From assembly GCF_017813365.1 (NCBI RefSeq), contig NZ_JAGIZA010000017.1, forward strand, positions 1 to 64,000: DNA of 64,000 nt. Direction: 5' to 3'. Source of the DNA: Roseomonas indoligenes (GTDB lineage Bacteria; Pseudomonadota; Alphaproteobacteria; Acetobacterales; Acetobacteraceae). This document shows positions 1 to 7,720 of the stretch, one piece after another. A program made the translations under genes and the position numbers. Positions within the stretch are counted from its first letter, which is position 1, and every line of letters begins with the position of its first letter. The notes under the pieces are model-generated. The model did no database searches and had not been told where the DNA came from. It worked only from the letters and a program-made list of their open reading frames with translations.

Positions 1-45
1 GTCGAGACCGGCAACGACAGCTGGCGGTTCAAGAACCGCGTCTGA
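1..45 (+). CDS. istB: IstB-like ATPase of an IS21-family element, C-terminal end only
   Basis: The first 45 bases read in frame 1 as VETGNDSWRFKNRV followed by TGA. From memory of the family this resembles the C-terminal tail of IstB, the AAA+ helper ATPase of IS21-family transposition. Everything upstream lies outside the window. The identification is helped by the paired repeats that follow immediately and look like an IS21 end. With only 14 residues visible it could in principle be another protein. Confidence 0.6.
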   Translation, partial: VETGNDSWRFKNRV

Positions 46-71
46 CTACCCCCTCAGCACGCCTCGCCAGA

Positions 72-117
72 GGGGTCCCTATTGCGCGCCGATCCGGGGT
101 CCCGATTCCGTGCCGAT
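72..117. repeat. Two direct 22-bp end repeats of the IS21-type element
   Basis: Both copies start ggggtccc and end gccgat (72-93 and 96-117), separated by 2 bp. They differ at a few internal positions. Repeats of this size near the terminus are typical transposase-binding sites of IS21-family elements. Confidence 0.65.
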
Positions 118-122
118 TGACA

Positions 123-636
123 GTTCGGTGTTCCGACGATCCTGACCAGCGTCATCGCGGAGCGTGGCGGGGCGATCTTCCCACAAATCACCTCCGTCTT
201 CCCGGAGCAGGTGCCCATTGACCGGACACTGATCAACACTTGGCAGGACGAACGTGTCGTCGCCGCAGTCAGGGCGACCGGGCGCAAGCAGCTCATCATG
301 TGCGGCCTGTGGACCGAGATCTGCCTCGCGATGCCCACCATTCAGGCGATCGGCGAAGGATGGGACGTCACCATCGTGACGGACGCCTCTGGTGGCGTCA
401 GCGTCGAAGCCCACCAGATGGCCATCCAGCGGATGATCGTCGCGGGCGCGAACCCCATGACGTGGATGGCCATCGCCGGCGAGTGGCAGCGCGACTGGGC
501 TCGGACGGAGCATGTCGCCTCGCTCGGGGCCGCACTCGTCGAGCACGGTGGCGCCACAGGTGTGGTCAGCCTCTGGGAGCAGCAATTACTGAACACCACG
601 GTCCCCCAGGCCCAGGGGCGTGCCGTCGCGGCTTGA
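123..636 (+). pseudogene. Isochorismatase-family (YcaC-like) hydrolase, 5' truncated by the IS
   Basis: The frame is open from the stop at 118-120 to TGA at 634-636. It matches the C-terminal two thirds of YcaC-like cysteine hydrolases: FGVPTILT, then IDRTLINTWQDERV, then the nucleophile region MCGLWTEICLA with the expected Cys, then VTDASGGVS and AVQRM-like IQRM. The N-terminal segment holding the catalytic Asp is missing because the IS end abuts the coding sequence at about base 122. A GTG at 211 could in theory start a 141-residue product, but that would lack half the fold, so I call it a disrupted gene. Confidence 0.75.
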
Positions 637-720
637 GACCGCGCGGTCACGATTTCTGAATGGGGATCCGGACGGGCGGAAGCGCACCGCCGCTTCGGTC
701 CGCCGGCATCCCCGTAACTA

Positions 721-1446
721 GAGGCTGTTGTGGACTGAGGTGAGGGCCAGATTTGCGGGATGACCCGCAAGTCTTATCCGTCTGAGGTGTCCGACGAGGA
801 GTGGGCGTTGGTGGTGCCCTACCTTGTTCTGCTGCCCGAGGCTGCGGGGCAGCGGCGGCATGGGTTGCGGGAGGTGTTCAACGGGCTGCGCTATGTGGTC
901 AAGACGGGCGCGCCCTGGCGGTGGATGCCCAATGACCTGCTGCCGTGGGACATCGTCTACGCCCAGGCGCGCCGCTGGCTGGCGGCCGAGGTGTTCGAGG
1001 CGGTCGTGCACGACCTGCGGGTCCTGCTGCGGCTGGAGGCGGGCCGTGGCCCCGAGCCGACGGCCGCCATCCTGGACAGCCGCACCCTGCGCTCGACACC
1101 CCAAAGTGGAGCCAGGGCGGGCTATGACGGGGCGAAGCGCAACCGGGGCAGCAAGGTCCACGCCGCCGTCGATACCCTCGGCCATTTGCTGGCGCTCCAC
1201 GTCACGCCCGCCACCGCTGACGACCGCGCCGAGGTCGGGCGCCTGGCCGGCGCCGTCCAGGAGGCGACCGGCGAGCATGTCGAGGTCGCCTTCGTGGACC
1301 AGGGCTATGTCGGCCCGAAGCCTGCCCAGGCTGCGGCAGAGCACGGCATCCAACTCGAGGTCGTCCGCCACTACGAACGCCTCCCCGATACCCTCGCCGG
1401 CCTCCACCTCGTCGCCTTCGCATGCCTCATGCTCAAGGGCCTGAAG
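721..1446 (+). mobile_element. IS5-family insertion sequence remnant, right end missing
   Basis: The left end begins gaggctgttgtggactg at 721, preceded by cta, in keeping with IS5-type termini and short TNA target sites. The transposase frame starts 40 bp inside. No inverted copy of the left end is seen after the transposase homology stops near 1446, and the sequence runs into unrelated DNA. The copy therefore lacks its right end. Confidence 0.65.
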
Positions 1447-1521
1447 GGCATGGGCGGTGTATCCCGAGCGCCTTCAAGTGGCGCCCCTTGGCCGCAAGCA
1501 CCAAGCGGCCCCAGGGCGTAA
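760..1521 (+). pseudogene. IS5-family transposase, internally deleted
   Basis: The N-terminal part has the standard IS5 pattern: YPSEVSDEEWALVVPYL, LREVFNGLRYVVKTGAPWRW, then LDSRTLRSTP (first catalytic Asp) and VAFVDQGYVG (second catalytic Asp). After QLEVV the protein jumps directly to RHYERLPDTLAGLH. Intact relatives have about 30-40 residues here, including a VVERSFAW-like segment that supplies the catalytic Glu of the DDE triad. The deletion keeps the frame, so the C-terminal VAFACLMLK motif is still read. The last 25 residues (GLKGMGGV onward) are read-through into flanking DNA. The protein should be inactive. Confidence 0.8.
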
Positions 1522-1572
1522 CATGGCCGAAGCGGCCAGCGGCATAACTGGCGCGCTCCCATCGCCCATGAG

Positions 1573-1602
1573 GGCTGGCTTGTCACCGAGGAGATGCCAG
1601 CC
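1573..1602 (-). terminator. Weak hairpin downstream of the Bug gene at 1633
   Basis: GGCTGGC (1573-1579) and GCCAGCC (1596-1602) can pair across a 16-base loop just after the minus-strand Bug gene. There is no T-run, and a third copy of the arm at 1626-1634 offers an alternative pairing with 1571-1579. It is a possible transcript end or simply G+C-rich chance pairing. Confidence 0.25.
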
Positions 1603-1632
1603 AACCGTCTTCCGTGCGTCGGGAAGCCAGCC

Positions 1633-2598
1633 CTACATGGTGCCGGCGAATTGCTGCGCCACGGGTCGCCACTTCCGCCGCTCGCCGGCAATGAAGGAAG
1701 CGAAATCGTCCGGGGTGCTGAACTGGGCGTCCATGGTCTGGTCGCGCATCCGCGCGATCAGAGTCTCGTCGGTCAGCGCGGCACGGAGCGCGGCGGACAT
1801 GCGGGCAACGGCAGGGGCGGGTAGGCCGGCCGGACCGACGACCCCGTACCAGGCTGTGGCGGAGAAGTCTCGCAGCCCGGCCTCCTGCATCGTGGGTGTG
1901 TCCGGAAGGGCGGCGATCCGTTTCTCGCCCATCACGGCGATCGGGGTGATCTTTCCCTCCCGCATCATGTTGGCACCGGAGCCGGTCGTGACGAGCAGTT
2001 CCAGCTGGCCCCCCAGCAGGTCCCGCAGGGCCGGCGCGCCGCCACGGTAGGGCACGTGGGTCAGACGGATTCCGGCCGCCTCCTGCAGCATTTCCCCCGC
2101 GAGGTGCTGCGTGGTGCCGGTGCCGGCGCTGCCAAAGTTCAGCTTCCCCGGCGCCGCCTTCGCGGCGGCCACGACCTCGTCCAGCCGCTTCCATCCCAGG
2201 TCGTTCCGCGTCGCAAAGATATTCGGCGACCAAGCGGCGAAGCCGATCGGCGTGAAATCCCTCTGAGGGTCGAAGGGAAGGGATCGGAACAGGATGGTAT
2301 GGTATGTCATCGGCCCGGTGCTGCAGAGCAGGAAGGTGTGGCCGTCATTCGCCCGCGCCACCAGCTCCGTCCCGATATTGCCGGCCGCGCCGGTGCGGTT
2401 TTCCACCACCACGGTCTGCCCGAGCTCCGGTCCCATCCCCGCAGCGATGGCTCGGGCGAGCTGGTCCGCGGCGCCGCCGGGCTCGAAGGTGGCGATCAGG
2501 CGCAGGGGGCGGTTCGGCCAAGCCTGTGCCCGGGCCGGCCGCAGCGCCGGCAGCGCGAGCGCGGCAGCGCCCGCCAGGACATGTCTGCGGTGGGGCAT
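1633..2598 (-). CDS. Bug-family (TctC-like) periplasmic solute receptor
   Basis: This 321-residue protein has an N-terminal signal (hydrophobic stretch about 8-20, ending PARAQA) and then the hallmarks of the Bug family: PNRPLRLI near residue 28, an EPGG loop, VVENRTGAAGNIG, and HVPYRGGAPALRDLLGGQ. Bug proteins bind carboxylates in the periplasm; classic members serve the TctAB tripartite tricarboxylate transporter. No TctA or TctB is encoded here. Its ATG shares one base with the stop of the upstream MmgE/PrpD gene (TAATG), so the two are translationally coupled. The ligand is probably the acid handled by that enzyme; this is inference from context. Confidence 0.93.
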   Translation of the reverse strand: MPHRRHVLAGAAALALPALRPARAQAWPNRPLRLIATFEPGGAADQLARAIAAGMGPELGQTVVVENRTGAAGNIGTELVARANDGHTFLLCSTGPMTYHTILFRSLPFDPQRDFTPIGFAAWSPNIFATRNDLGWKRLDEVVAAAKAAPGKLNFGSAGTGTTQHLAGEMLQEAAGIRLTHVPYRGGAPALRDLLGGQLELLVTTGSGANMMREGKITPIAVMGEKRIAALPDTPTMQEAGLRDFSATAWYGVVGPAGLPAPAVARMSAALRAALTDETLIARMRDQTMDAQFSTPDDFASFIAGERRKWRPVAQQFAGTM

Positions 2599-3974
2599 TA
2601 GATTCGTTCCTCCAGTACGGCGCCGGTCAGCGCCTCGCGCAACGCCGGCCCGGCTGCGCGGTGCGGGTCCTCGAAGGCGGAGAGGAGGGCCGCCGCCCCC
2701 GTCGCCGCGCCGCCACCATGCGCGAAGCAGCCGGCGGCCTTGGCCAGCAGCTCGCCCTCGCTCAATGGATCCTCGGCACCGCCGCGCAGTGCGTCCTGGC
2801 GCGTCGAGAGTACGCGGCCGTCCTTCAGCCGCAGCGTCACCTCCGCCCAGCGCGGCAGCAGTGCGCCCACGGCCTCATCCGCGGTCACGTGGGACAGGAA
2901 GGCCTGGAGCACGGGCCGGCGCACCGCCGCGTCCTCGAAGCTGGCGAGATGCAGGGCGCCGTCCTCCAGCGCGGCCGCCATGGCGTACTCCATGGAGAAC
3001 TTGGCATCGAGGCCGGTCGTGGGGCGGTGGTGGATCAACGGCGCCAGCGCGCCGGGTGAAGCGTGGACATGCACGGCCTCCACATCGGGCAGCGCCAGCC
3101 CGTGCGCCGCGCGCAGATCCAGCACCGCGTCCAGCGCGCGGTGTGTCGCGTAGCAGAGCGGGTACTTCTTTACTTCCAGCCCGTGCCGCAGCAGGGCGCG
3201 CGCGTCGCGCGCCTCGGGCAGGGCCAGCGTCCCGCCGCCGCCAAGCTGCGCGAAGCCCAGGGCGCCGCCGAGTGCGTCCGGTGCCGCGTCGAAGCCGATT
3301 TCCGCCAGCCGTGCGGCGCGCAATCCGGTGAGGTTCGCGTTCCCCGCCTGCACCGACTTGGCCATGGTGCCGAAGCTGGCCCGCGTGCCGGCGGCTTGGG
3401 TAACGGCGAGCCCGATCGCGTGCGCAACCCGCATCTCGTCCAGCCGGAGCAGCCGGGCGCAGGCCGCCGCAGCCCCAATCGCGCCGATCGTCGCCGTGCT
3501 GTGCCAACCCCGGGCGTAGTGCGGCGTGGCCATGGCGGCCGACAGCGCGGCGATCACCTCGAACCCCGCGACATAGGCGGCCGTGACATCGCTCACCGAG
3601 AGGCCTTCCGCTTCGGCGAGGGCGAGAACGGCCGGCAGCATCGCCACGGAAGGGTGGCCGCGCATCACGGAGGTGACATCGTCGAAGTCCAGCACATGGG
3701 CCATGACACCGTTCGCCCAGGCCGCTTCCTCCTCCCGCACATGGAGCGCGCCCGAGGCGGTCCAGAGCGTGCAGGGCCCCTCACCCTGCGCGCGAGCCCG
3801 CCGGACAGCGAGGCGCGCGGCCGGCTCATCGCGCGCAGCGACCCCGACGGCGACGGTGTCGAGCACCGCCCGGGCGACGAGCACACGCTCCTCCGGGACA
3901 AGGTCTGTGGCGTTCAGCCCGGCCACGTGCGCGGCCAGGCATCGCGTGGCCGCCTGCGGCTCCGTAACGCTCAA
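2598..3974 (-). CDS. MmgE/PrpD family protein
   Basis: About 458 residues if the TTG at 3974 is the start, which fits the usual family length of 450-460. MmgE/PrpD proteins include 2-methylcitrate dehydratase and cis-aconitate decarboxylase. Visible family landmarks are AHVLDFDDVTSVMRGHPSVAML, GWHSTATIGAIGAAAACARLL, FGTMAKSVQAGNANLTGL, KKYPLCYATHRALDA and LDAKFSMEYAMA. The open frame runs back to 4331, but the extra N-terminus looks non-coding. No strong ribosome site is visible, so the start is uncertain. It is co-transcribed with a Bug receptor and divergent from a second MmgE/PrpD gene. The substrate is unknown. Confidence 0.85.
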   Translation of the reverse strand: MSVTEPQAATRCLAAHVAGLNATDLVPEERVLVARAVLDTVAVGVAARDEPAARLAVRRARAQGEGPCTLWTASGALHVREEEAAWANGVMAHVLDFDDVTSVMRGHPSVAMLPAVLALAEAEGLSVSDVTAAYVAGFEVIAALSAAMATPHYARGWHSTATIGAIGAAAACARLLRLDEMRVAHAIGLAVTQAAGTRASFGTMAKSVQAGNANLTGLRAARLAEIGFDAAPDALGGALGFAQLGGGGTLALPEARDARALLRHGLEVKKYPLCYATHRALDAVLDLRAAHGLALPDVEAVHVHASPGALAPLIHHRPTTGLDAKFSMEYAMAAALEDGALHLASFEDAAVRRPVLQAFLSHVTADEAVGALLPRWAEVTLRLKDGRVLSTRQDALRGGAEDPLSEGELLAKAAGCFAHGGGAATGAAALLSAFEDPHRAAGPALREALTGAVLEERI

Positions 3975-4178
3975 TGCCGGGGTGCCCAGCCACGCTGGGT
4001 TCCAGCGCGGTAAGGCACGCGGGAGCCCGCGAGAGTGATCCGTGTCATGGCGGCTTCCGTCCCGTGATCCCGTCTCCGAGGCCGGGCGGGATCGTTGGCT
4101 GAATGTTATGCCGGCGCCGAGTTCCCTGCAATGCGGCAGACAAACCGCTGTGCGAATAGGACGGGTTGGATGTTCGTG

Positions 4179-4201
4179 GAAACGCGATCTGGTCGCGTTT
4201 C
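4179..4201. promoter_or_regulatory. Perfect 9-bp inverted repeat, candidate operator
   Basis: GAAACGCGA and TCGCGTTTC are exact inverse complements separated by 5 bases (TCTGG). The repeat sits mid-way between two divergent MmgE/PrpD genes and touches a TTGACC box at 4202-4207. The position suits an operator. A cruciform or transcript hairpin is possible, but no U-run follows. Confidence 0.45.
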
Positions 4202-4251
4202 TTGACCCTGCGTTGCCGGCTGAGGTAACCGTGACGAAGCACACAAATAAG

Positions 4252-4270
4252 AAATTCGCCGCGCGAATGC
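4252..4270. promoter_or_regulatory. Shared palindrome, site A
   Basis: aaATTCGCcgcGCGAATgc: perfect 6-bp arms around 3 bases. The same ATTCGC-N3-GCGA.T pattern recurs upstream of the genes at 5929, 10202 and 13917, with a degenerate version before 19409. It is a candidate operator for both flanking MmgE/PrpD genes. The spacing also satisfies the LysR-type T-N11-A box. Confidence 0.5.
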
Positions 4271-4388
4271 CCTTCCGGAGCCATATCGCTGGGCGGCGGC
4301 AGCGCCGGAGGAGCGTTCCATGATCGTCCAACTCCCGACAGCGATCCCTCTCGCCGATGCGCGCCGCAACGCGCGGGAGGGCTGAGCC

Positions 4389-5750
4389 ATGGCCACCTCT
4401 ATCACGCGCGCGCTCGGGGCCTTCGTCAGCGGCCTACGGTTCGACGCGATCCCGGCAGACGCCTCGGCCATCGCTCGAATGGGCTTCGTGGACTGTGCCG
4501 GCGTGATGATTGCCGGGCGGGAGGAGCCGGTGGTGGGCATCCTGCGCGACACGCTCGGCGTGGCCGGGCCGCGGGGCGAGGCGGCGCTGACCTTCGGCCC
4601 CTTGCGTGCCCCGGCCCCGGACGCGGCCCTCATCAACGGCACGGCCGCCCACGCGCTCGACTACGACGACGTGGCCCTGCGTGGCCATCCCAGCACCGTC
4701 CTCGTCCCCGCGATCCTGGCAGAGGGCGAGGCGCTCGGCGCCACGGGGGCCGAGATGGTGGCGGCCTATGTCGCGGGTTACGAGGTCTGGGCGGAGCTGA
4801 TCGCCCACGACCAGGACTTCCACCATGAGAAGGGTTGGCACCCGACCGGCGTGTTCGGCGCTGTCGGCGCGGCCGCCGCCTGCGCCCGGTTGCGCGGGCT
4901 GGACGCGGAGCGGGCGGCCCACGCCATCGCGCTCGGCGCCTCGCAGAGCGCGGGGCTGGGCGCCAATTTCGGCACGATGACGAAGCCGTTCCACGCCGGG
5001 CGCGCGGCGCAGGCCGGCGTGATGTCGGCGCGCCTGGCGCAGGCCGGGATGACGGCCTCACTCGACGCGATCGAGCACCCGCGCGGCTTCCTCTACGCCA
5101 TCTCCCCGCACGGCCGGGTGACGGGTTTGGACGCGCCGAGCCGGGGCTTCGGCCAGGACTGGCGCATCCTTGAGCATCGGCTGAGCATCAAGAAGTTCCC
5201 GATCTGCTACTGCGGCCACCGCGCGACGGACGCGATGCTCGCCCTGCTCGCGCGCCGGCCTCTCCGGGCGGAGGAGATCGAGGCGGTCGAGGTGGTGACG
5301 AGCCGCGCCCATGCCGGGACGCTCCGCAACGCCATGCCCTCGACCGGGCTGGAGGCGAAGTTCAGCGCGCAGTTCGACATGGCGGCTGCGGTGATCGCCG
5401 GGAAGGTCGGACTAGCGGAGCTGACCGACGCCTTCGTGCAGCGCCCGGAGGTGCAGGCGCTGATGGCTCGCGTGACCGTCTTCCCCACAGATGAGACCGA
5501 CCCGGCGCTGCCGGGTGCCGCGCCTTACGACACCGTCCGGGTCGCGTTGCGGAGCGGGGAGCGGCTGGAGGAGTCCGTGCGGCGGGCGCGCGGACACGCC
5601 GCCGTGCCGCTGACCGATGCCGAGCTGCGCGCGAAGTTCATGGACTGTCTGGAATCCGCGGGGGAGAGCCGGCGCGCGGCCGCGCTGTTCGAGCGGCTGA
5701 ACGATATCGCGACGCTCGGCACGGCGATGGAGCTGGAGGCGGCGGCCTGA
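4389..5750 (+). CDS. MmgE/PrpD family protein (second copy)
   Basis: At 453 residues this is full length for the family. Landmarks are AHALDYDDVALRGHPSTVLVPA, KGWHPTGVFGAVGAAAACARL, FGTMTKPFHAGRAAQAGV, KKFPICYCGHRATDAML and LEAKFSAQFDMAAA. It is clearly homologous to the divergent gene at 2598 but well diverged from it, so the pair is not a recent duplication. The ATG follows cgggagggctgagcc, giving a usable GGAGG-like site. Members act on 2-methylcitrate, aconitate and related tricarboxylates, or have no known role. The CoA-transferase operon follows 180 bp downstream on the same strand. Confidence 0.9.
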   Translation: MATSITRALGAFVSGLRFDAIPADASAIARMGFVDCAGVMIAGREEPVVGILRDTLGVAGPRGEAALTFGPLRAPAPDAALINGTAAHALDYDDVALRGHPSTVLVPAILAEGEALGATGAEMVAAYVAGYEVWAELIAHDQDFHHEKGWHPTGVFGAVGAAAACARLRGLDAERAAHAIALGASQSAGLGANFGTMTKPFHAGRAAQAGVMSARLAQAGMTASLDAIEHPRGFLYAISPHGRVTGLDAPSRGFGQDWRILEHRLSIKKFPICYCGHRATDAMLALLARRPLRAEEIEAVEVVTSRAHAGTLRNAMPSTGLEAKFSAQFDMAAAVIAGKVGLAELTDAFVQRPEVQALMARVTVFPTDETDPALPGAAPYDTVRVALRSGERLEESVRRARGHAAVPLTDAELRAKFMDCLESAGESRRAAALFERLNDIATLGTAMELEAAA

Positions 5751-5760
5751 GCGCAGCCTC

Positions 5761-5776
5761 CCGCCATGGGCGGTTT
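5761..5776 (+). terminator. Small hairpin after the second MmgE/PrpD gene
   Basis: CCGCC (5761-5765), ATG loop, GGCGG (5769-5773), then TTT. It is short and could be chance in G+C-rich DNA, but its position 10 bp after the stop and the T-run suit a weak terminator. Confidence 0.3.
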
Positions 5777-5821
5777 ACAGCCCGCGCCGGTTGAGACTAG
5801 CGTGCGATAGAAGCGAAAAAA

Positions 5822-5840
5822 TAACTCGCAGAGCAAATGC
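5822..5840. promoter_or_regulatory. Shared palindrome, site D (imperfect)
   Basis: ACTCGC-AGA-GCAAAT (5824-5838) differs from the consensus ATTCGC-N3-GCGAAT at one base in each arm. It lies about 90 bp before the CoA-transferase operon, the same type of position as sites A, B and C. Confidence 0.35.
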
Positions 5841-5928
5841 AAGGGGCCGTCTCCGGCCGGACCTTTCCCCGGGAGAAGCGCTTGATCCAACCAGGAAACC
5901 TCGATGCTCACCTGACTAGGTGCGCGCG

Positions 5929-7164
5929 ATGAGCGGGCCTCTCGCGGGCCTCCGGGTGGTCGAGGTCGGCGTTGCCATGGCCGGTCCCTACTGCGCCATG
6001 ACGCTCGGTGACTTCGGCGCCGAGGTGGTGAAGATCGAGCGCGTCGGCGCCGGCGACGACAGCCGCTCCTGGCCGCCGCATTTCTTCGGCGCCATGGGCT
6101 ACTATTACGGCTCTGCCAACCGCAACAAGCGCAGCGTCGCGCTCGACCTGAAGACGCCCGAGGGCGCTGCGGTCGCGCGCAGACTGATCGAGGGCGCGGA
6201 TATCCTGGTGGACAACTACCGCATCGGCGCCCTGGCCCGCGCGGGGCTGGACTGGGAGACGCTGCGCGCCGCGAATCCCCGCCTGATCTACTGCTCCATC
6301 AGCGGCTTCGGCGCTAGCGGCCCGCGCGCCGAGGAGCCCGCGAACGACCTTTTCATGCAGGCCTATGCCGGCGGAATGAGCATCACGGGCGAGGAGGGCG
6401 GCGGCCCGGTGAAGATGGGCATGTCGGTCGCCGATATCGGCGCCGGAATGCTTGCCACCATCGGCGTGATGATGGCGGTGGAGGCACGGCACCGCACCGG
6501 ACGCGGGCAGCGAGTGGACACCTCGCTGCTCGAGGGACAGATGTCGATGCTTGCCCACTTTGTCACGCGCTACTTCGCCTCGGACGAGGTCCCGGGGCCG
6601 AGCGGCAGCGGCGCGCTGACTAGCCCGACCTACCGCGCCTACCGCGCCTCCGACGACTGGATCGTCATCTCCGCCTTCAACCAGCGCATGTGGCGCGGCC
6701 TCTGCGCGGCGCTGGATAGGCCGGAATGGGTGGCGGATCCGCGCTTCGCGGACGCCGCGCTGCGTGTGGCCAACCGGCTGGAGCTGATCGACCTCATCGG
6801 CGCCGCGGTCGCGACCCGCCGCGTAGCGGAATGGGAGATGCTGCTAAGATCGAACGAGGTTCCGTGCTGCCCGATCAACCGCATCGACAAGGTGGTGGCG
6901 GAGGAACAGGTCGCGGCGCGCGACATGGTAATGGAGATCGACCTGCCCGGCCTCGGCGCCATGCGGATGGCGGGACTGCCCGTGAAACTCAGCGAGACGC
7001 CGGCGGCGATTGGCCTGCCGCCGCCACGCCTGGGCCAGCACACGGCCGAGGTGATGCGCGGCGCCGGCTACGCGGACGAGGAGATCGAGGCCCTCGCGAG
7101 GCGCGGCGCCATCGGCCTGGACGAGGGCTGGCGCGAGGGAGACCAGCCGCGCCGCACCGGCTGA
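5929..7164 (+). CDS. CaiB/BaiF (class III) CoA-transferase
   Basis: This 411-residue protein is full length for class III CoA-transferases, which move CoA between an acyl-CoA donor and a free carboxylate. Features seen: GLRVVEVGVAMAGPYC at the N-terminus, NRNKRSVALDL (about 64-74), GFGASGP (127-133) and the catalytic aspartate region PANDLFMQAYAGGM, with Asp at about 140. A GTG at 5920 would add three residues; the ATG at 5929 is preferred. It heads an operon with a two-part MaoC-type hydratase, an alpha/beta hydrolase and a Bug receptor, so it likely activates the acid brought in by that receptor. The substrate is unknown. Confidence 0.92.
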   Translation: MSGPLAGLRVVEVGVAMAGPYCAMTLGDFGAEVVKIERVGAGDDSRSWPPHFFGAMGYYYGSANRNKRSVALDLKTPEGAAVARRLIEGADILVDNYRIGALARAGLDWETLRAANPRLIYCSISGFGASGPRAEEPANDLFMQAYAGGMSITGEEGGGPVKMGMSVADIGAGMLATIGVMMAVEARHRTGRGQRVDTSLLEGQMSMLAHFVTRYFASDEVPGPSGSGALTSPTYRAYRASDDWIVISAFNQRMWRGLCAALDRPEWVADPRFADAALRVANRLELIDLIGAAVATRRVAEWEMLLRSNEVPCCPINRIDKVVAEEQVAARDMVMEIDLPGLGAMRMAGLPVKLSETPAAIGLPPPRLGQHTAEVMRGAGYADEEIEALARRGAIGLDEGWREGDQPRRTG

Positions 7165-7201
7165 GCGCTGCGCCGGAGAGAGAACAGGAGGAAGATCGGG
7201 C

Positions 7202-7720
7202 ATGACGCTGCTGACGGACGAGGTGCGGTCATACATCGGGCGGGAAGGGCCGACCTTCGCGGCCTGCGACGCCGTTGAGGCCGGTGCGGTCCGCCGCTAC
7301 GCCCAGGCCATCATGGATCCCGACCCGGCCTACGCCTCCGACCAGGAGGGGGTGCGTTACGGCGGGGCTGTGGCGCCGCCGCTCTATCCCTCCTTCATGT
7401 TCCGCACGCCCTTCGGCGCGCCCGACGTCCTGACGGAGCGCGCGCACGATCCCGACTTCGACGGCATCGTGATGGGCGTGGGAAACGGCCTGCCGGAGCT
7501 GCCGCTCCACGGCCTAGCGCTGCTGAACGGCGGCGCGGAGGTGGAGTTCTTCGCCTATGCCCGCCACGGCGAGCGCGTGCTGCAGAAGTCCCACTTCGCG
7601 GACATACAGGAGAAGCAGACGAAGTCGGGCCCGATGCTGCTGGTCATTTTCGAGACCGAGTTCACGAACGAGGCGGGCCAGCTCCTGCTTCGCTCCCGCA
7701 AGACGATCATCCGGCGGTGA
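7202..7720 (+). CDS. FAS1-like dehydratase (MaoC N-terminal-type hotdog) subunit
   Basis: The 172-residue protein resembles the FAS1-like/MaoC N-terminal dehydratase domain: an early YIGREG, then AVRRYAQAIMDPDPAY, GGAVAPPLYPSFMF, LNGGAEVEFFAYARHGERV and a C-terminal beta segment ending RSRKTIIRR. This half of the double-hotdog fold usually lacks the catalytic residues and contributes the CoA channel. A strong AGGAGGA precedes the ATG. Its last codon and stop overlap the GTG of the next gene by 4 bases, so the two chains are probably made together and form one hydratase, as in two-subunit R-specific enoyl-CoA hydratases. Confidence 0.8.
   Translation: MTLLTDEVRSYIGREGPTFAACDAVEAGAVRRYAQAIMDPDPAYASDQEGVRYGGAVAPPLYPSFMFRTPFGAPDVLTERAHDPDFDGIVMGVGNGLPELPLHGLALLNGGAEVEFFAYARHGERVLQKSHFADIQEKQTKSGPMLLVIFETEFTNEAGQLLLRSRKTIIRR

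Larger units (their letters stand above)
1..122 (+). mobile_element. Right end of an IS21-family insertion sequence (partial)
   Basis: The istB tail is followed by two 22-bp direct repeats (72-93 and 96-117), then by ...GATTGACA. IS21-family elements end in 5'-TG...CA-3' and carry several internal end repeats, so I place the border at the CA at 121-122. Just beyond it an open frame encodes the middle of an isochorismatase-family protein with no start, consistent with insertion into that gene. The left end and the target duplication lie outside the window, so the border is an inference. Confidence 0.6.
3975..4388. other. Divergent control region between two MmgE/PrpD genes
   Basis: This 414-bp stretch has no convincing gene. 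It holds a perfect 9-bp inverted repeat (4179-4201), a TTGACC box directly after it (4202-4207), and one copy of the shared ATTCGC-N3-GCGAAT palindrome (4254-4268). Its leftmost part may encode the true N-terminus of the minus-strand MmgE/PrpD gene. Confidence 0.5.

Noticed and set aside
211-636. Intact 141-residue isochorismatase-family gene from the GTG at 211
   Set aside because: Clear homology continues upstream of the GTG to the IS border, so the GTG is internal and the gene is truncated.
3975-4331. N-terminal extension of the MmgE/PrpD protein to 577 residues
   Set aside because: The extra 119 residues show no homology and exceed the family length; an ATG at 4048 is in another frame.
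6639-7043. Antisense frames opposite the CoA-transferase
   Set aside because: No motifs and fully contained within a well-supported gene.
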